Below, one piece after another: positions 1 through 11,236 of a stretch of 64,000 nucleotides of DNA. Every line of letters begins with the position of its first letter. Position 1 is the stretch's first letter. The DNA is from Adiantum capillus-veneris (lineage: Eukaryota; Streptophyta; Polypodiopsida; Polypodiales; Pteridaceae): assembly GCA_014529385.2 (NCBI GenBank), contig CM043963.1, forward strand, positions 110,088,912-110,152,911. The letters are read 5' to 3'. The notes under the pieces were generated by a model. That model saw nothing but the letters and a program-made list of their open reading frames with translations. It was not told the origin of the DNA and ran no database searches. A program made the position numbers and the translations under genes.

Positions 1-1356
1 ACAAGCCCGGTACTTGACTCTACCAAATAAATAATACGGCTTCCGTCTTAGGTGATAGGAATGTGCGTGAGGGTTAACACTCATGATAGCTCAACTTCTG
101 GACATCCAGGGTATGCAGAGACCTTGAACGCAGTCAGAAGAAGTTATTTTTGGCCAGAAATGAAAGGTGATGTTCTTCGTTACGTAAAGCAGTGTTTATC
201 TTATCAACGAATTAAAGCCGAACGAAGCAAGCTTTCCGGGCAACTCAAACCTCTTGATATACCTCAAATGAAATGGGAGTGTATCAGTATGGATTTTGTC
301 ACTGGATTACCTTCTGTTAGAGGCTACAATTCTGTATTTGTGGTTGTCAATATGCTCACTAAGGTGGCTCACTTGATACCTGTCAAGACAACCTACAGTG
401 CTCTGACATCAGTAGGGTTTTCATCAAGGAAATGTTTAAACTTCACGGGTTACCGATAAGAATCGTCAGTGATAGATATGTGAAGTTTACTTTGAAGTTT
501 TGGACTTCTCTTTTTCAAGCACTTGGAACTCAGCTATGCTTCAGTACACCATATCATCCTTAGACCGATGCGCAGACTGAAAGGGTAAACCAAGTAATTG
601 AAGATATTCATAGAGCTTATTGTTCACAAGAGCCAAGGAAATGGATTCAACATCTTCCTTTAGTTGAATATGCTTATAATTCTTTCGATCATAGAAGCAT
701 AGGAATGTCACCATTCAAGGAACTCTATGGACAAGAGTGTATAGCTCCACTGAACTTTTCTAATCCAACTATTAAAGTGGATGCCTCAAAGAAAATGTTA
801 GAAGACATGGAAGCGCAAACTAAAGCCATTCACAAGGATATTCAAGCAGCTCAGGACAGATAGAAACATTATGCACACAAAAAAAGATCTGAAATAACTT
901 TTAAGTTTGGGGATAAGGTATTCCTTAGAGTTAAATCCAAGCGGAGTAATCTATCCTTGGGAAAATTCAAGAAGCTTAGTCCAAGATACTGTGGACCTTA
1001 TGAGATTGTAAAGGTTGTGAGTGACCAAGCTTACAAGTTGCAATGACCCTCAAACCTTAAAGTTCATGACGTTTTTCACGTGAGTTTTCTTAAACCCATA
1101 TATTCTCAATCCCGATCATATTGTAGATGCAGAACAAATCATTATTCCTACTCAAGGTGTTCTTGAGCTACAACGTGATTACATCCTTGAGACACGAGAA
1201 AGAAACTAAGGAATAGGAACATCATCGAACATCTAGTTAAGTGGAAGGATTTTCCAGAAGAAGACACAACTTGACAAGATCAACTAACTCTTCAGAGGAA
1301 TTACTCATACTTACCCTTTAGATGAGGGCATCTCAATTCTTTCATGTTGGATAGAA
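1..1356 (+). pseudogene. Chromovirus integrase + chromodomain remnant
   Basis: This is the 3' end of a Ty3/gypsy pol gene, the part that inserts cDNA into the host chromosome. Seen: an HHCC-like stretch (SGHPGYAET, then CLSYQRIKAE, where the last zinc-binding Cys has become Tyr), the core motif SMDFVTGLP with the first catalytic Asp, a frameshift near 410-440, VSDRYVKF with the second Asp, and TERVNQ with the catalytic Glu. A GPY/F-type stretch (KLSPRYCGPYEIVKVV) and a chromodomain-like end (HLVKWKDFPEEDTT) follow. Stop codons interrupt near 562, 862 and 1044. The window begins inside the element, so gag, RT and the 5' LTR lie outside. The protein closely resembles the integrase of the element at 34464-46593, so both belong to one lineage, and this copy is far more decayed. 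Confidence 0.85.
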
Positions 1357-2055
1357 TGTAAGGTTTCCATCTTCTTGCAAAAGGAATCCTTATGTAAAAT
1401 CTTGGCTCCAAGTTTTTGAATGGTAAAAGTTGCTATTTTTAGCAGTTTTTAGTGATCAGATGTCGTTTTCGTATTGAATTCTTGTAGAGCTTTCTATTTT
1501 GGTCAAAGTCATGTTTTGTGAAATTTTTCCATAAATAGGAAGTTTTTGACCACCGGTATGGTCTAGGACCGGCTCGTCAAACTGTGCATCGACCCAAGTT
1601 TCCTTAAAAATAGGGTCCATATGTTGAAAGAAACTATATATGGAAGGTAGTCGTATCTGTTACCTGCAGGTCTTTCTTGAGTTAGTAAGTTTCAGAATTG
1701 AATTTGGGTTAGTATCAGTCTAGTTAGCGTAAGATTAGCATTTTCTAAGGTATGTATGGCATGAATGTGGATGTGCATGCATGGGCATGGAAGTGCATAC
1801 ATGATCATGGGTATGCATGGGCATGTGTCCCCATCATGTATGGCCATGGGTCATACGTATAGCTAGCCTTGTGACAAGTGTTAGGTTAGGCATGGAGAGT
1901 GTAGCATGGAAACTAAGCATGGCCTAGATAAGGTAGAGCATAGGTCAAAAAGTGAAATGTGGCCTAGTATGGGCAATGGAGCATGGGCTTAGGACTCCAT
2001 ACCCCCTCAAATTAGAAGAAAACTAGGGCTACCTCCTCTTGTAGGAATCGATTAT

Positions 2056-2195
<140 letters not shown>

Positions 2196-2334
2196 AGCAT
2201 AGGAAAGTGGCATGAGCAAGTGATAACACCTCACTAGGGGATCCCACACCTAGCATGGCACTTGGAGGTGTGTGTGTGTAAACCTTCTAATTCCAGTTTA
2301 GCAAGCCAAATCGAACCTCCTTGAGGGGGATGCC

Positions 2335-2342
2335 TATATAAG
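2335..2342 (+). promoter_or_regulatory. LTR TATA box
   Basis: TATATAAG in the context GCCTATATAAGAG, about 980 bp into the LTR, a plausible core promoter for the decayed element. Inferred from position and motif only. Confidence 0.45.
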
Positions 2343-2695
2343 AGTAGCTTCAACCCTCTCTAGACACATACAATCCCCAAGACAGTGCAAGGAAATTCCG
2401 CTGCTAGAGTGAATTTTTGTGAAGCTTTTCTACATCACATAGTACGCAAAGGAGATCTTAACCAAGGATAATTAAATTATGTTTATGTTAATCCTATTGC
2501 TCCATAGCCTCTTTTCTCTAGAGGATTCCTATGTTGAGCTTAATTATGCTAGTTGGCTACAACATTAAACAATATATTCTCTATTATAATCCATGTGAAG
2601 TATTATCAACAGTTTTCATCCGTTGATTGTAGTCCCATTATTGGATTAAGGAGCACCTTGCTTCTTACGTATATCTAATTTTTCTTGATTGAGCA

Positions 2696-3620
2696 TGTTG
2701 GACGGATACGCCGCGGCGGACGTCAGCACAACGAGAACTCACCTAACAAGATTTGTCAGCTAAGGATGAAGCTCGACCCTCAGGCGCGTGGAAGCAAGCA
2801 TAGGGTGTCAACCTACACTCGACCGACTCGTAACTAATTTCTACAGAGGTCTCTACCAAATGTCTAAGCTACAGCCTTCAAGAGTGCATAAGAGGAAACT
2901 TCCTACAATGCTTTCTAGAGCCGAATACCCATCAAACAATCTCGAACGCCACAGAACTTGAAGGAGACCCTACTAACACCAATAGGTCGCTCTCCCTAAG
3001 GTCTATGAACCAAAATCCCAACCCAAAACATCTTGTGGAAAATCACGTAGGATGTGTGGCTGAAATTTGCAGGTCGTCATTTCTGAAATCTAAAGTGCAT
3101 AACGTGTAGATCTACTCAATACAAACGCGTGGATATCCTGAAATGTGAAAACGGATAATGTATGCTCATTGAATCACCAGATGAAGCTCGTAGGTCGAGC
3201 TCGCCGGACCGTACGCACGCAATGTAGGTGTTGGCGCATAGCTCTCATCGGGGGCAACACGTTGCACTTCTTCGCACTCGATTCCGACCACCGATTCGTG
3301 CGTAGCATCAAGATGAAGGTCTTACTCTCTCTCGTACACAGTCCGGTCACTCACAGACTTCAAAATTTTTAAAAATGACAAAAGGGTCCTTTCATTAAGG
3401 TCAAAAAGTGGTATAAATACCTTACAATTCTCAAACCCTAATGTTCCAATTTAACCATCTACTCAATCTAAGTGTCAAAACTGGGATACAATCTGGAAAC
3501 TTCTGTAAGACCAAATATTTACAAAGGTGAAATGTCGGGTCTTCTCAATAAATGAATAATTACAAAAAATAATAATCCGTCGAGCAGTCATTTTCCGTAG
3601 GGTGTGTCCAGCTTCTAACA
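2696..3620 (-). repeat. 3' LTR of element C
   Basis: 925 bp. On the minus strand it starts TGTTAGAAGCTGG at 3620, directly after a purine tract, and ends ...CGTATCCGTCCAACA at 2696, giving TG...CA ends. It matches 21437-22189 over about 750 bp. A TATA-like TATTTATACC lies near 3410-3420. A half-site of the element's palindrome (CACGTAGGATGT) is at 3044-3055. Confidence 0.9.
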
Positions 3621-3633
3621 CTCCCCCCCTCCT
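3621..3633 (-). other. Polypurine tract of element C
   Basis: Minus-strand AGGAGGGGGGGAG lies immediately before the 3' LTR start TGTTAG. This is the classic position of the plus-strand priming site for reverse transcription. Confidence 0.9.
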
Positions 3634-3672
3634 TGCTCATGTCGTCCCCGACATGGCTGTTGAGCTGCTTCT

Positions 3673-6600
3673 TCATCGTAGGCTTTCTCTCATCTTGAGC
3701 AGTGACTCATATCTTGCATGTGGAGCTAGTAGTGTCGGGCTGAATATATCTTTGCTGATTGTGAAGAAGCCGGTGTAGAAGGCTTCTTCAAAATCCTGGA
3801 GGTGATAGGATGTCAAAAACATGATCCTTTGATACAATGCATGTATCTCCTCATGGGATGGCTGACCAGAAAGATTGTATGCGCATATGTATGTATCTTG
3901 AAAGAAGAAGATACTGTCTGTCTCCTGGTCTGGTTTGAATGTCTCAAAGACTACCAAAAGTGTTTTGCAAATCTTTCTCATCATAATGCAAGATAGGTTA
4001 GGCGAGCCAGTGAACAATTTGATGGCGTCCGTTATGGTTTTCACCATGTATTGAACACTTATTCTCTTGCCTGCCTTTGAGCCTGGTAGCTTCGGATAAT
4101 TTAGCCAAGTAGGTTGGCTTCTTTGCAATAGCTCATGGGCCTTCCACGTCCGCATCCTTGGTAGAGGGCAGAAACTTAGGTTATCTCTGATGACTTTAGG
4201 TGCCTTAACCAGATGGATTAGATACTGTGGATACTTTGTCAGCCATGCCTTTCTCCACCTGGGCTGAGAGTCGACTATCAACTTTACCCCTTCAGGCTGG
4301 GAGATGTCTGCTTTTTACAGTGGCACTGTTGGCTCCTCTCTAATTCTTTTGTTGATTGTGGCAGCTTCGTACTTTAGCAGGGGATATGGGAGAGAGGGAT
4401 GTAGCCATTCACGCCGAAGGTTGGTGGCATCTATCTTCTGAATAGTCATTTATTTAAAGACCCTCTGCTCCCATTCCAAGGCTTCTTTGGCCGTGTCTCT
4501 GATTTCCGCTTCTATGGCCTTTCGTAGCATCTCTTCTTCTTCTTGTGTCAGATCTTGCAGCTCTTGAGAGGTTCCTACAAGGATTTCCTCTTGCATGGGT
4601 GTGTCCACAGGATCTGCCACATTCTCTAAGTCTATTCCTTCCATGGTTGCTGGCCCTGTGCCAAACTGCTCTTCTGTTTGCTGTTGGCCTCTCAACTCTT
4701 CTATTTGCTTTTGGAATGTATTCTTTTATGCTTCAGCTTGCTCTCCCATATTCACAAAGAGATCGTCCAAATCGGCATTTATCTTCTCCTCATCCTCGAG
4801 CTTTCTCTTGATGGTTTCTAGCTCATTCTGCATTGCTTTGTGCTCTTCTTCCATGCGGGTTTGCATGACTACTGACCCCTCGGCCATCATCAGCCTCTGC
4901 TTTATCTCTAAGGCTAACTCCTTTTGGAGCTCTTTCATTTGTTCTTCATAAATCTCCATCTCTGAAGTGGTGTGAGTCGAGTTAGCAGCTCTGACTCTGG
5001 AAGGAGATGCCCGTAGCCGTGCCCGTAGCCGTTGGATGGTTTGATCTTTGACTTTAATCTTGTCCTTTAGCTCGATGACCTCATCCTGGCTAGTCTCCTG
5101 CTCTATCTCTGCCTTCTCTTTGGCATTCCGCATGGCTTCCACTTCCTTGGATTCTTCAGCAAGTTGTAGGGTTAGATTGTCCCTTTCCATTTCTACATCC
5201 GTCAATGACTTGCTGAGTTTTCTGTATTCGTCCTCAGCTCCTTGCAGTCTTTGAGTTGCTGCCTGATTCTCTTGTTTCATCTCCTAGAATATTTGCAATG
5301 CCTTTGCCAGACTGTCTTGCAGCTTTGCTTCTTTCTCTATATGCCCTTGGTTCTGTCTTTGTAGTGTGTCTACTTCGGATTTGATAAAAACTTCATTGGC
5401 TTTGAGATTAGCCATCTCACTTTTCGTGGCCATTGATTGTGCCCTGAGCCCGGTTAGCTTGTTCATCACCACATCCCAATCATTGGTGGGTGGCTGCAAG
5501 TCCACTATATCAGCGGCCATCTCTTTTAGTTCCATTAACCGCAGGCTCTGCATCTGTTCTTTGGGCCCTGTGCTTGCCAAGTCAAATGGGCCTATGGCTT
5601 CCTCTTCTCTTGAATATCCCGTAGCTAGTAGATCAAGAAACGTGTTAAACCTTGCTTCATCTGGCTCTGGCTTCTCATCTTTGGGCTTAGCTTCTTCTTT
5701 TTGCTCTTGGCTCTGTTCTTGCCTTGAATCTTCTTGATCTTCAGATTTGTCTAGCTCCTCCTTTTGTTGAGTTTGTGGAGGGCTACGAGGAGGTGGTGAT
5801 GGCGGTGGGCTGGACTCCGGGCTGGACGGTGGAGTTGGTGGCTTCTTCTTGAAGTCCCGGTCCGCCTTGGTCTTCCGCTCTCTTTCCTAGCCTTCCTGCT
5901 CTTCTAGCAGTTGCCGTCTTACTTTATCTACTTCTTCTTCTGTAAATGGGATGTTAGGGATGTTTTATGTCGTAGCATCTAGGATCTCAAAATTTTTGAT
6001 ATAATATTCAAACCTATCTCTATGCACCCTTTGGGATGACCCCGACATGGCTTCCAATGATGGCTTCCATAGCGCGCTCAAATCTCCCTTGAGGGCTCTT
6101 TCGGCTCTGAAGCTTTCCATTAGCCGCTCTAGCCGTGCCGCTTTCTGTGATTTTGTCTCTTTGACCGGCACTTGTACAGATTCCTTCTTTCCCTTCTTGA
6201 ACTCTGGCTGCTCCTCTTGCATGGTCTCTAATCGGCGCTTCAAACTTGTTGCTACCCTGGGTGCTTTGGGCAGTTCATCCTCTTTATCTTCCTTGAGCCT
6301 TAGCCAGTCATTCTGTGATGGAGGGTCAGGCCATCTTCCCTTGGCGTGCAATGCCCCATAAACCACTTTCGTGATCAGATCACCCGACACAATGTAGGTG
6401 GGGTTCTTATTGCCCATCTTCACCAGATTATCATGGATATAGGCAGCATAGTTGATCACCTTTGGCTTTCTCTTTTGCATTGCCCAGGTGAATGTTGTGG
6501 CAATTGCTCCAGGTGGCATTCTGTACTTTTGTGGACATTTTGTACACATGTGGAAATATTGGTTATACAGCTGGCTCATGATAGCCACTTTAGGGTTTGC

Positions 6601-7164
6601 AATGTCTTCAAAGGTGTAATTTCTCTTCTTTTCAGAGTACACCTTGACTTCATCTCTTCTTTTGGTTACACTATCCCCTTTGTTGGAGAGGTCTAGTGCG
6701 GCTGCCACTACTTTCTCTGTGATTACAATCACAGTGTCTGGCTTGCCCTACAGATCCGTAACTCTGGCCACTCCATCTTCTTTGATTGTAGTCACAAACT
6801 CCCATACTCTTTTTATGTCAATTCTTGCCGGCACAGCTTCAAAATAGTTATGGAGATCTATTTTCTCCAAGTACTCTGCCATCTTGCTCCGGACAAACTC
6901 ATTGAGCTCCCGTGGTAGCATGGGTAGCTCTATTACATTTCCTTCAGTGTCTTTAAACACACCTTGGTAGATCTTCAGATCATTAGACTCTAGCAAGTCC
7001 TCTTGAATCCACGTGCTGGTTGGCTTTAGAGTTCCTTCTGGGATGACAAACGGCTCCACTTCTTCCAAATAGTCTTTTATGGTCATCCTCTTCTTCTTTG
7101 CCGGTGATTTGTGGCTGCATAGATCGTGTTGCACTCAGTAGTCCGAAGTTAGTGTTTTTCCCAT
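3673..7164 (-). pseudogene. Third ORF of element C: long coiled-coil protein
   Basis: A reading frame of about 1,163 codons from ATG at 7164 to TGA at 3673, just before the polypurine tract. It stays in one frame throughout and is broken only by eight stops (at 7135, 6748, 5965, 5887, 5284, 4726, 4450 and 4315). Seen in order: a basic N-terminus; a folded-looking region (about residues 15-270) with EAVPARIDIKRVWEFV and CPQKYRMPPGAIATT; a charged region; a Pro/Ser-rich run (about 440-470); a long Glu/Lys-rich coiled coil (about 530-905); and a C-terminal part (about 960-1160) with aromatic and Cys residues. No signal peptide or membrane segment is evident. It sits where some plant gypsy elements carry an env-like or other extra ORF. 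The N-terminal part loosely recalls plant transposon-associated proteins of unknown role. The function is unknown. Confidence 0.7.
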
Positions 7165-9951
7165 ATCAGCTGAAAAACTGAGTTTTAACTATCCAAATGA
7201 CTTGAAAATTGAAAATAAAACTTGAAAGGAACTTGGGAAACCCTGCATGTGCTCAAGAGTATAATTCTGGCCAAAATTTATCATTTAGACATCCTATGCG
7301 TAGGATGTCTTTTTCATCAGTTTTTGGTGAAACTTGGCATGCTGGTGGTCCTTGACCTGTTGAACATGGCTATGTGATTAGAATTGGATTTGGGCATCAA
7401 AAAGTACATTTTTGGGCAGATTCAGGCTTTAGGCTCACAAATTGGGTAGGATATCCACAATAGGTGGAAAATGATATTCAAATGGGTTGAAATTTGATAT
7501 ATGGGCTCCTTGCACCATGGTAATGGCTCCCATGATGTCATTTCTTGCACAGAAGGTCAAAATCATGCTGGAGACATCATACGAGTAGGATGTCTATTTC
7601 ATCAAAATAGCTTGAGATTTGTTCTGTGGGTAGCTCTTGGCCTGTGGAATATGGCCCTGCTCTTGGATTTTGATTTGGACAAGAATTGATGTTGGTAAGA
7701 CCATGTGTTAGTGTTTTTGGGCTCAAAAAAGTGTATCTTGGAGGTGTTGGGGGTCAAAAATGATTAGAATGGCTTTAAACTTGATATATGAGATCTTGAA
7801 GGTGATATGAATAGATCTGGAATTGAAAAACATTATCTGTGGGCCAAAAATGTCATTTAAACATCCTACGCGTAGGATGTCTATTTCAACATTTTTTTGC
7901 ATGTGACCACACAGATTGGTTGGCAATGTGCTCATAAATGTATTGTGCAAGTTTCATGTGATGTGGACAAGTTTTGGTAGGTCTATGGTCCATTATTGCC
8001 TCTATGCCCAAACTTTGCGTTTTTTCATACATATGAGGTCAATTTTTGTCCAAATGTGATGAAACTTGGTGGCTAGCATGTAAAGGCTATTTAGAAACTT
8101 TGTGTGATGAGAGATGTTGGGTTTGGTGCCCAAATTTGGCCTTGAGATATCCTACGCGTAGGATGCCTCCTGATGAAATTTTTACTGAAGGTGCTACTGG
8201 TGCCTCCCCTTAGTCCCCTTGAGTCCCTTTTAAGCCTTATTTCAACAAAAAAATCAAATAGATAGAAAGAAACTCCCTGTGTGGGTTCCAGAGCCTCCGA
8301 GCCGTTTTCTGACTTTTGGAGTGCTTTTCGGCCATGAAATTTCTTGATGTTGGTCTCCATAGCTTCCCGATCCCTTGGGGATCCTTGCCGTATGGTTTTT
8401 GTCGACTTTAGCTTCACCGAAGCTCCATTTGGCAATTTGTCGCTCTAGAAGCACCCGTGGTTACGCTTACATGTCGTCGATGACTTGTGGTGGTCTACCA
8501 CCATAGGACTTGGTTGTTGATGGTCTAGGAAAGCCGCTCGTGAAGTTTGGTGGCAAACGGACATGCGTTTTGGCCGCGAGAGCTATTTGGCGCTTTGTGT
8601 GTCTAATTTCGTTTCTGAAGTTTAGTGCCGCTTCGGGTCACCTTTTGGTCATGTAGGCTACATAGACTTGTCGAGCATGTCGAGATGCTCCTACCCATGA
8701 ATTTTGGTAGCATCTGGGTGCTTTTCCGCCGATTTCCCATTTGGTGGCCTCTTGCGGGGCTCTAGGAATAAGGGTTTTTCCCAATGGTTTTCTACTGCCT
8801 TTGGGCATCCAAGACTGGTCTCCTATACTAGGGTACGCTGCTGATGAAGTCTCATTGCTTTTGGGTTAGCCGTTAGGTGGCCACTTCTACTTGTAGGTCT
8901 GTATATGCCCGCTTTCTGTGTGAACCCTACGCTAGTTTTCACGACAAAACGACAAACATGCGCAAAAATCTCAAGGTGGTGAGCTGACCTCTCATGTGTG
9001 GAGCCCGTCGGGTAGTTGTGCGCGTCGTAGAAGCTACTGGAAGTTACGTTCGCTCTAGGTGGCAAAAGCTCTCTCTCAAAAGTCAATAGTGGAAATGAGC
9101 TTAAAATGAAGTAAAAATTTCTTATAATGGGGGTCCCCGAACCACTTTTCATGAAATTTGACATGTGCTCCCAACTTCTTGCGAGAAAGGTTTCAGGCTC
9201 AAAAATTTCTTGATTTGGACTCCATTTGCCCAATTTACGATAAATTTGACGTTTCGGTCAACAAAATCTGGCCAAAACACGCTTTTCGCTCCAGTCTCAT
9301 AATTTCACCCCCATTGTACTATAGGTTTTCCTATAGTCACTGATCATCCCCATATTTTTTGTTTTTCATTACGATCATTTTTCACCTGCCTTTTGTATTT
9401 TTGAAGTTTTTCTGCTGAAAATTAGCAAAATTAAAAGGAAAATAGAAAATCAAACCCAAAAAATCCCCAAAAATCCTAATATATAAAAAACATCACCACA
9501 AAACATTATATACACTCACATGCAATTTTTATGACCGGATTTCTCCGTTTTACCAATATTTTGCACGAAAAATGGCTATTTTTACTTATATACACACTAC
9601 TAGGGGCTTGATTTGGCGTTTGGCCCCATATACTTGTCTATTCATGCTGTATAAGGGCATGTGTACTTGGGTTAGTCCAGAAAGTTTCACAATCAAACAA
9701 CAACCCTTAAAAATAGTCGAAAAACATGCCCTTTTTTGCTCTTTTTGCCATTGGGTCCGCATTTGAGAATGCCTCCCACCCTCCTAGCCGGAGTCCTCCC
9801 AAACAACAAGGTATCGCCTCGGTGTATGTGCCGTGCATGGGTTGAAAAAGTGTGCTAATGCTTGGCTGTGTAATGTGGCCCTATATAATGCATACTCGGT
9901 CAATGCATGGAAAAAGTAATGTTGTGAAAGAGAAGGGTATAAGTAAGATGC
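7165..9951 (-). repeat. Non-coding spacer of element C with palindrome array
   Basis: There is no convincing gene here. Four copies of a palindrome related to ACATCCTACGCGTAGGATGT lie at 7287-7310, 7572-7595, 7859-7882 and 8145-8168, spaced 285-287 bp apart. The DNA between them is weakly alike (for example ...CAAAA... before and TTTCATCA-like after), which suggests a very degenerate tandem repeat of about 286 bp. Copy 3 has a perfect 20-bp palindrome; the other copies have 1-2 changes or perfect 16-bp cores. The segment 8201-9951 shows no coding signal or clear repeat. Confidence 0.8.
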
Positions 9952-11236
9952 TTATTGGCATTCACTGTCGAGGTTTCCTTTTTTTTTTGCAAGCAAAAGT
10001 TGTAACTCTACTGCTCTTTGTTTGATTGTTTTTCTTGAAAAAGTCGCTTGCTTCGCCGCTACTGTTGATATGGCCATGGTTGTCTCCTTGGAGAGAATTT
10101 TCATGGAGGAATTGGCGAGAGACCTTGTCTCTTTTGCTTTCCATGTGTAGCTTTTCCTTGCCGGTTTTATAGGTTTATTGCTACTGCCTCGGTGGCCATT
10201 TTTTTGTTGTTGATTGGCACCCATATAATCGGTTTGCCGATTTTATTTGCAGCTGTCTGCCTTCCGATGTTGCTTGTACTGAAGGGAGTTCCTGTTGCTT
10301 CGGTTTTGGGATCCAGATCGAGTCGTATTTGAGTTGTTTCTGAGCATTTTCTTTGGGATCCATATCTTTTTTATTCCCTTGATTTTTGGTTAAATTATCT
10401 GCTTCTGTTGAATTCTTCTGTTGTATTGTGGTTTGTCTGTCATGTCACTTTTATCCTTCTGCACCCATACTTGTTTTTCTCGTGTTGCTAACTCTGATCT
10501 CTTCACTACGGTCGGTGACTTTTTATACTTGTAGCGAACAATGTTGGCAGTTACCTGTTTGTTTACCATGGGTATCGTGTTGTTCTTTAGTGGCACCCTT
10601 CCTTTTGGCTCTTTATCCAATGGTTGCATTGCTGGCAGCGGATTCTTCCGGGGTTGCTGAGCAAAGGCTACCACCTGTTGTTTTTGTGCATGCTGAATCT
10701 TGACTGCATTCGCATTCTAATCTATCTGCACATTATACTCTTTTTCCCAAGGTTGTCCCAACAACATGGGGTGTTGTGTGCTTTCATCCTCAACCACATA
10801 AAGCTTGTGTGGGTAAATATATTGATGTACTTGTACATGCAATATAGTCCAGCCCAATGTTTTCAGTGAATGTGATGTACTACTTTCCAGCACTTGTGGA
10901 GTAGGATGTAGTTGACCTTTGGGCTTGAGCTGTTTGTATAATCTGTAAGAGATCAAATTTTCTTGAGCTCCAGAATCAAGCAATGTTGTCGATTCAACTT
11001 GATTGCTACCCACTTTGACTGCAATTATTGGCTCCACTGTGTCTTCATCAAAATTCGTTAGTCAAATGGCATTTATTTGCAACGATGTTCCAGATTGTTT
11101 TTGTTGTCGTAGAAGCCTTCTTTTTGCAATGCGTTCTTTTGCTTCTGCTTGAGCTTCTTCTCGTACCCTCTGTTTCTCCTTCATTCGTTGTTTTTCTTGA
11201 TGGATTTGTTGAAGCATATCCTATGTTAGTGGTAAA
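9952..11236 (-). pseudogene. Post-integrase module with a second retropepsin-like domain
   Basis: This continues in the same frame as the integrase upstream and is separated from it only by stop codons (TAG at 11221, TGA at 11062, TAG at 10717). In order: a Gln/Glu/Lys/Arg-rich probable coiled coil (about 11215-11080), then a domain with the aspartic protease signature LLDSGAQENLI and the terminal motif PMLLGQPWEKEYNVQID (11037-10720), then a long basic Gln/Lys/Asn-rich tail to about 9952 that includes a frame change. In the family, D[ST]G provides the catalytic Asp of a dimeric protease and the LG(R/Q)PW motif closes the fold. The element already has a gag-side protease, so this is a second copy. 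It could be a duplicate, a captured gag-pro fragment, or a non-enzymatic fold. Confidence 0.7.

Noticed and set aside
5366-5737. Plus-strand Ser-rich ORFs opposite ORF3 of element C
   Set aside because: Shadow frames caused by the Glu/Lys-rich coiled-coil coding on the other strand.
3673-7164. ORF3 of element C as an envelope gene
   Set aside because: No signal peptide, membrane segment or glycoprotein-like Cys pattern was seen. Only its position is env-like.
7287-8168. CRISPR-like array from evenly spaced palindromes
   Set aside because: Spacing of 286 bp, degenerate related spacers, plant retrotransposon context and no cas genes.
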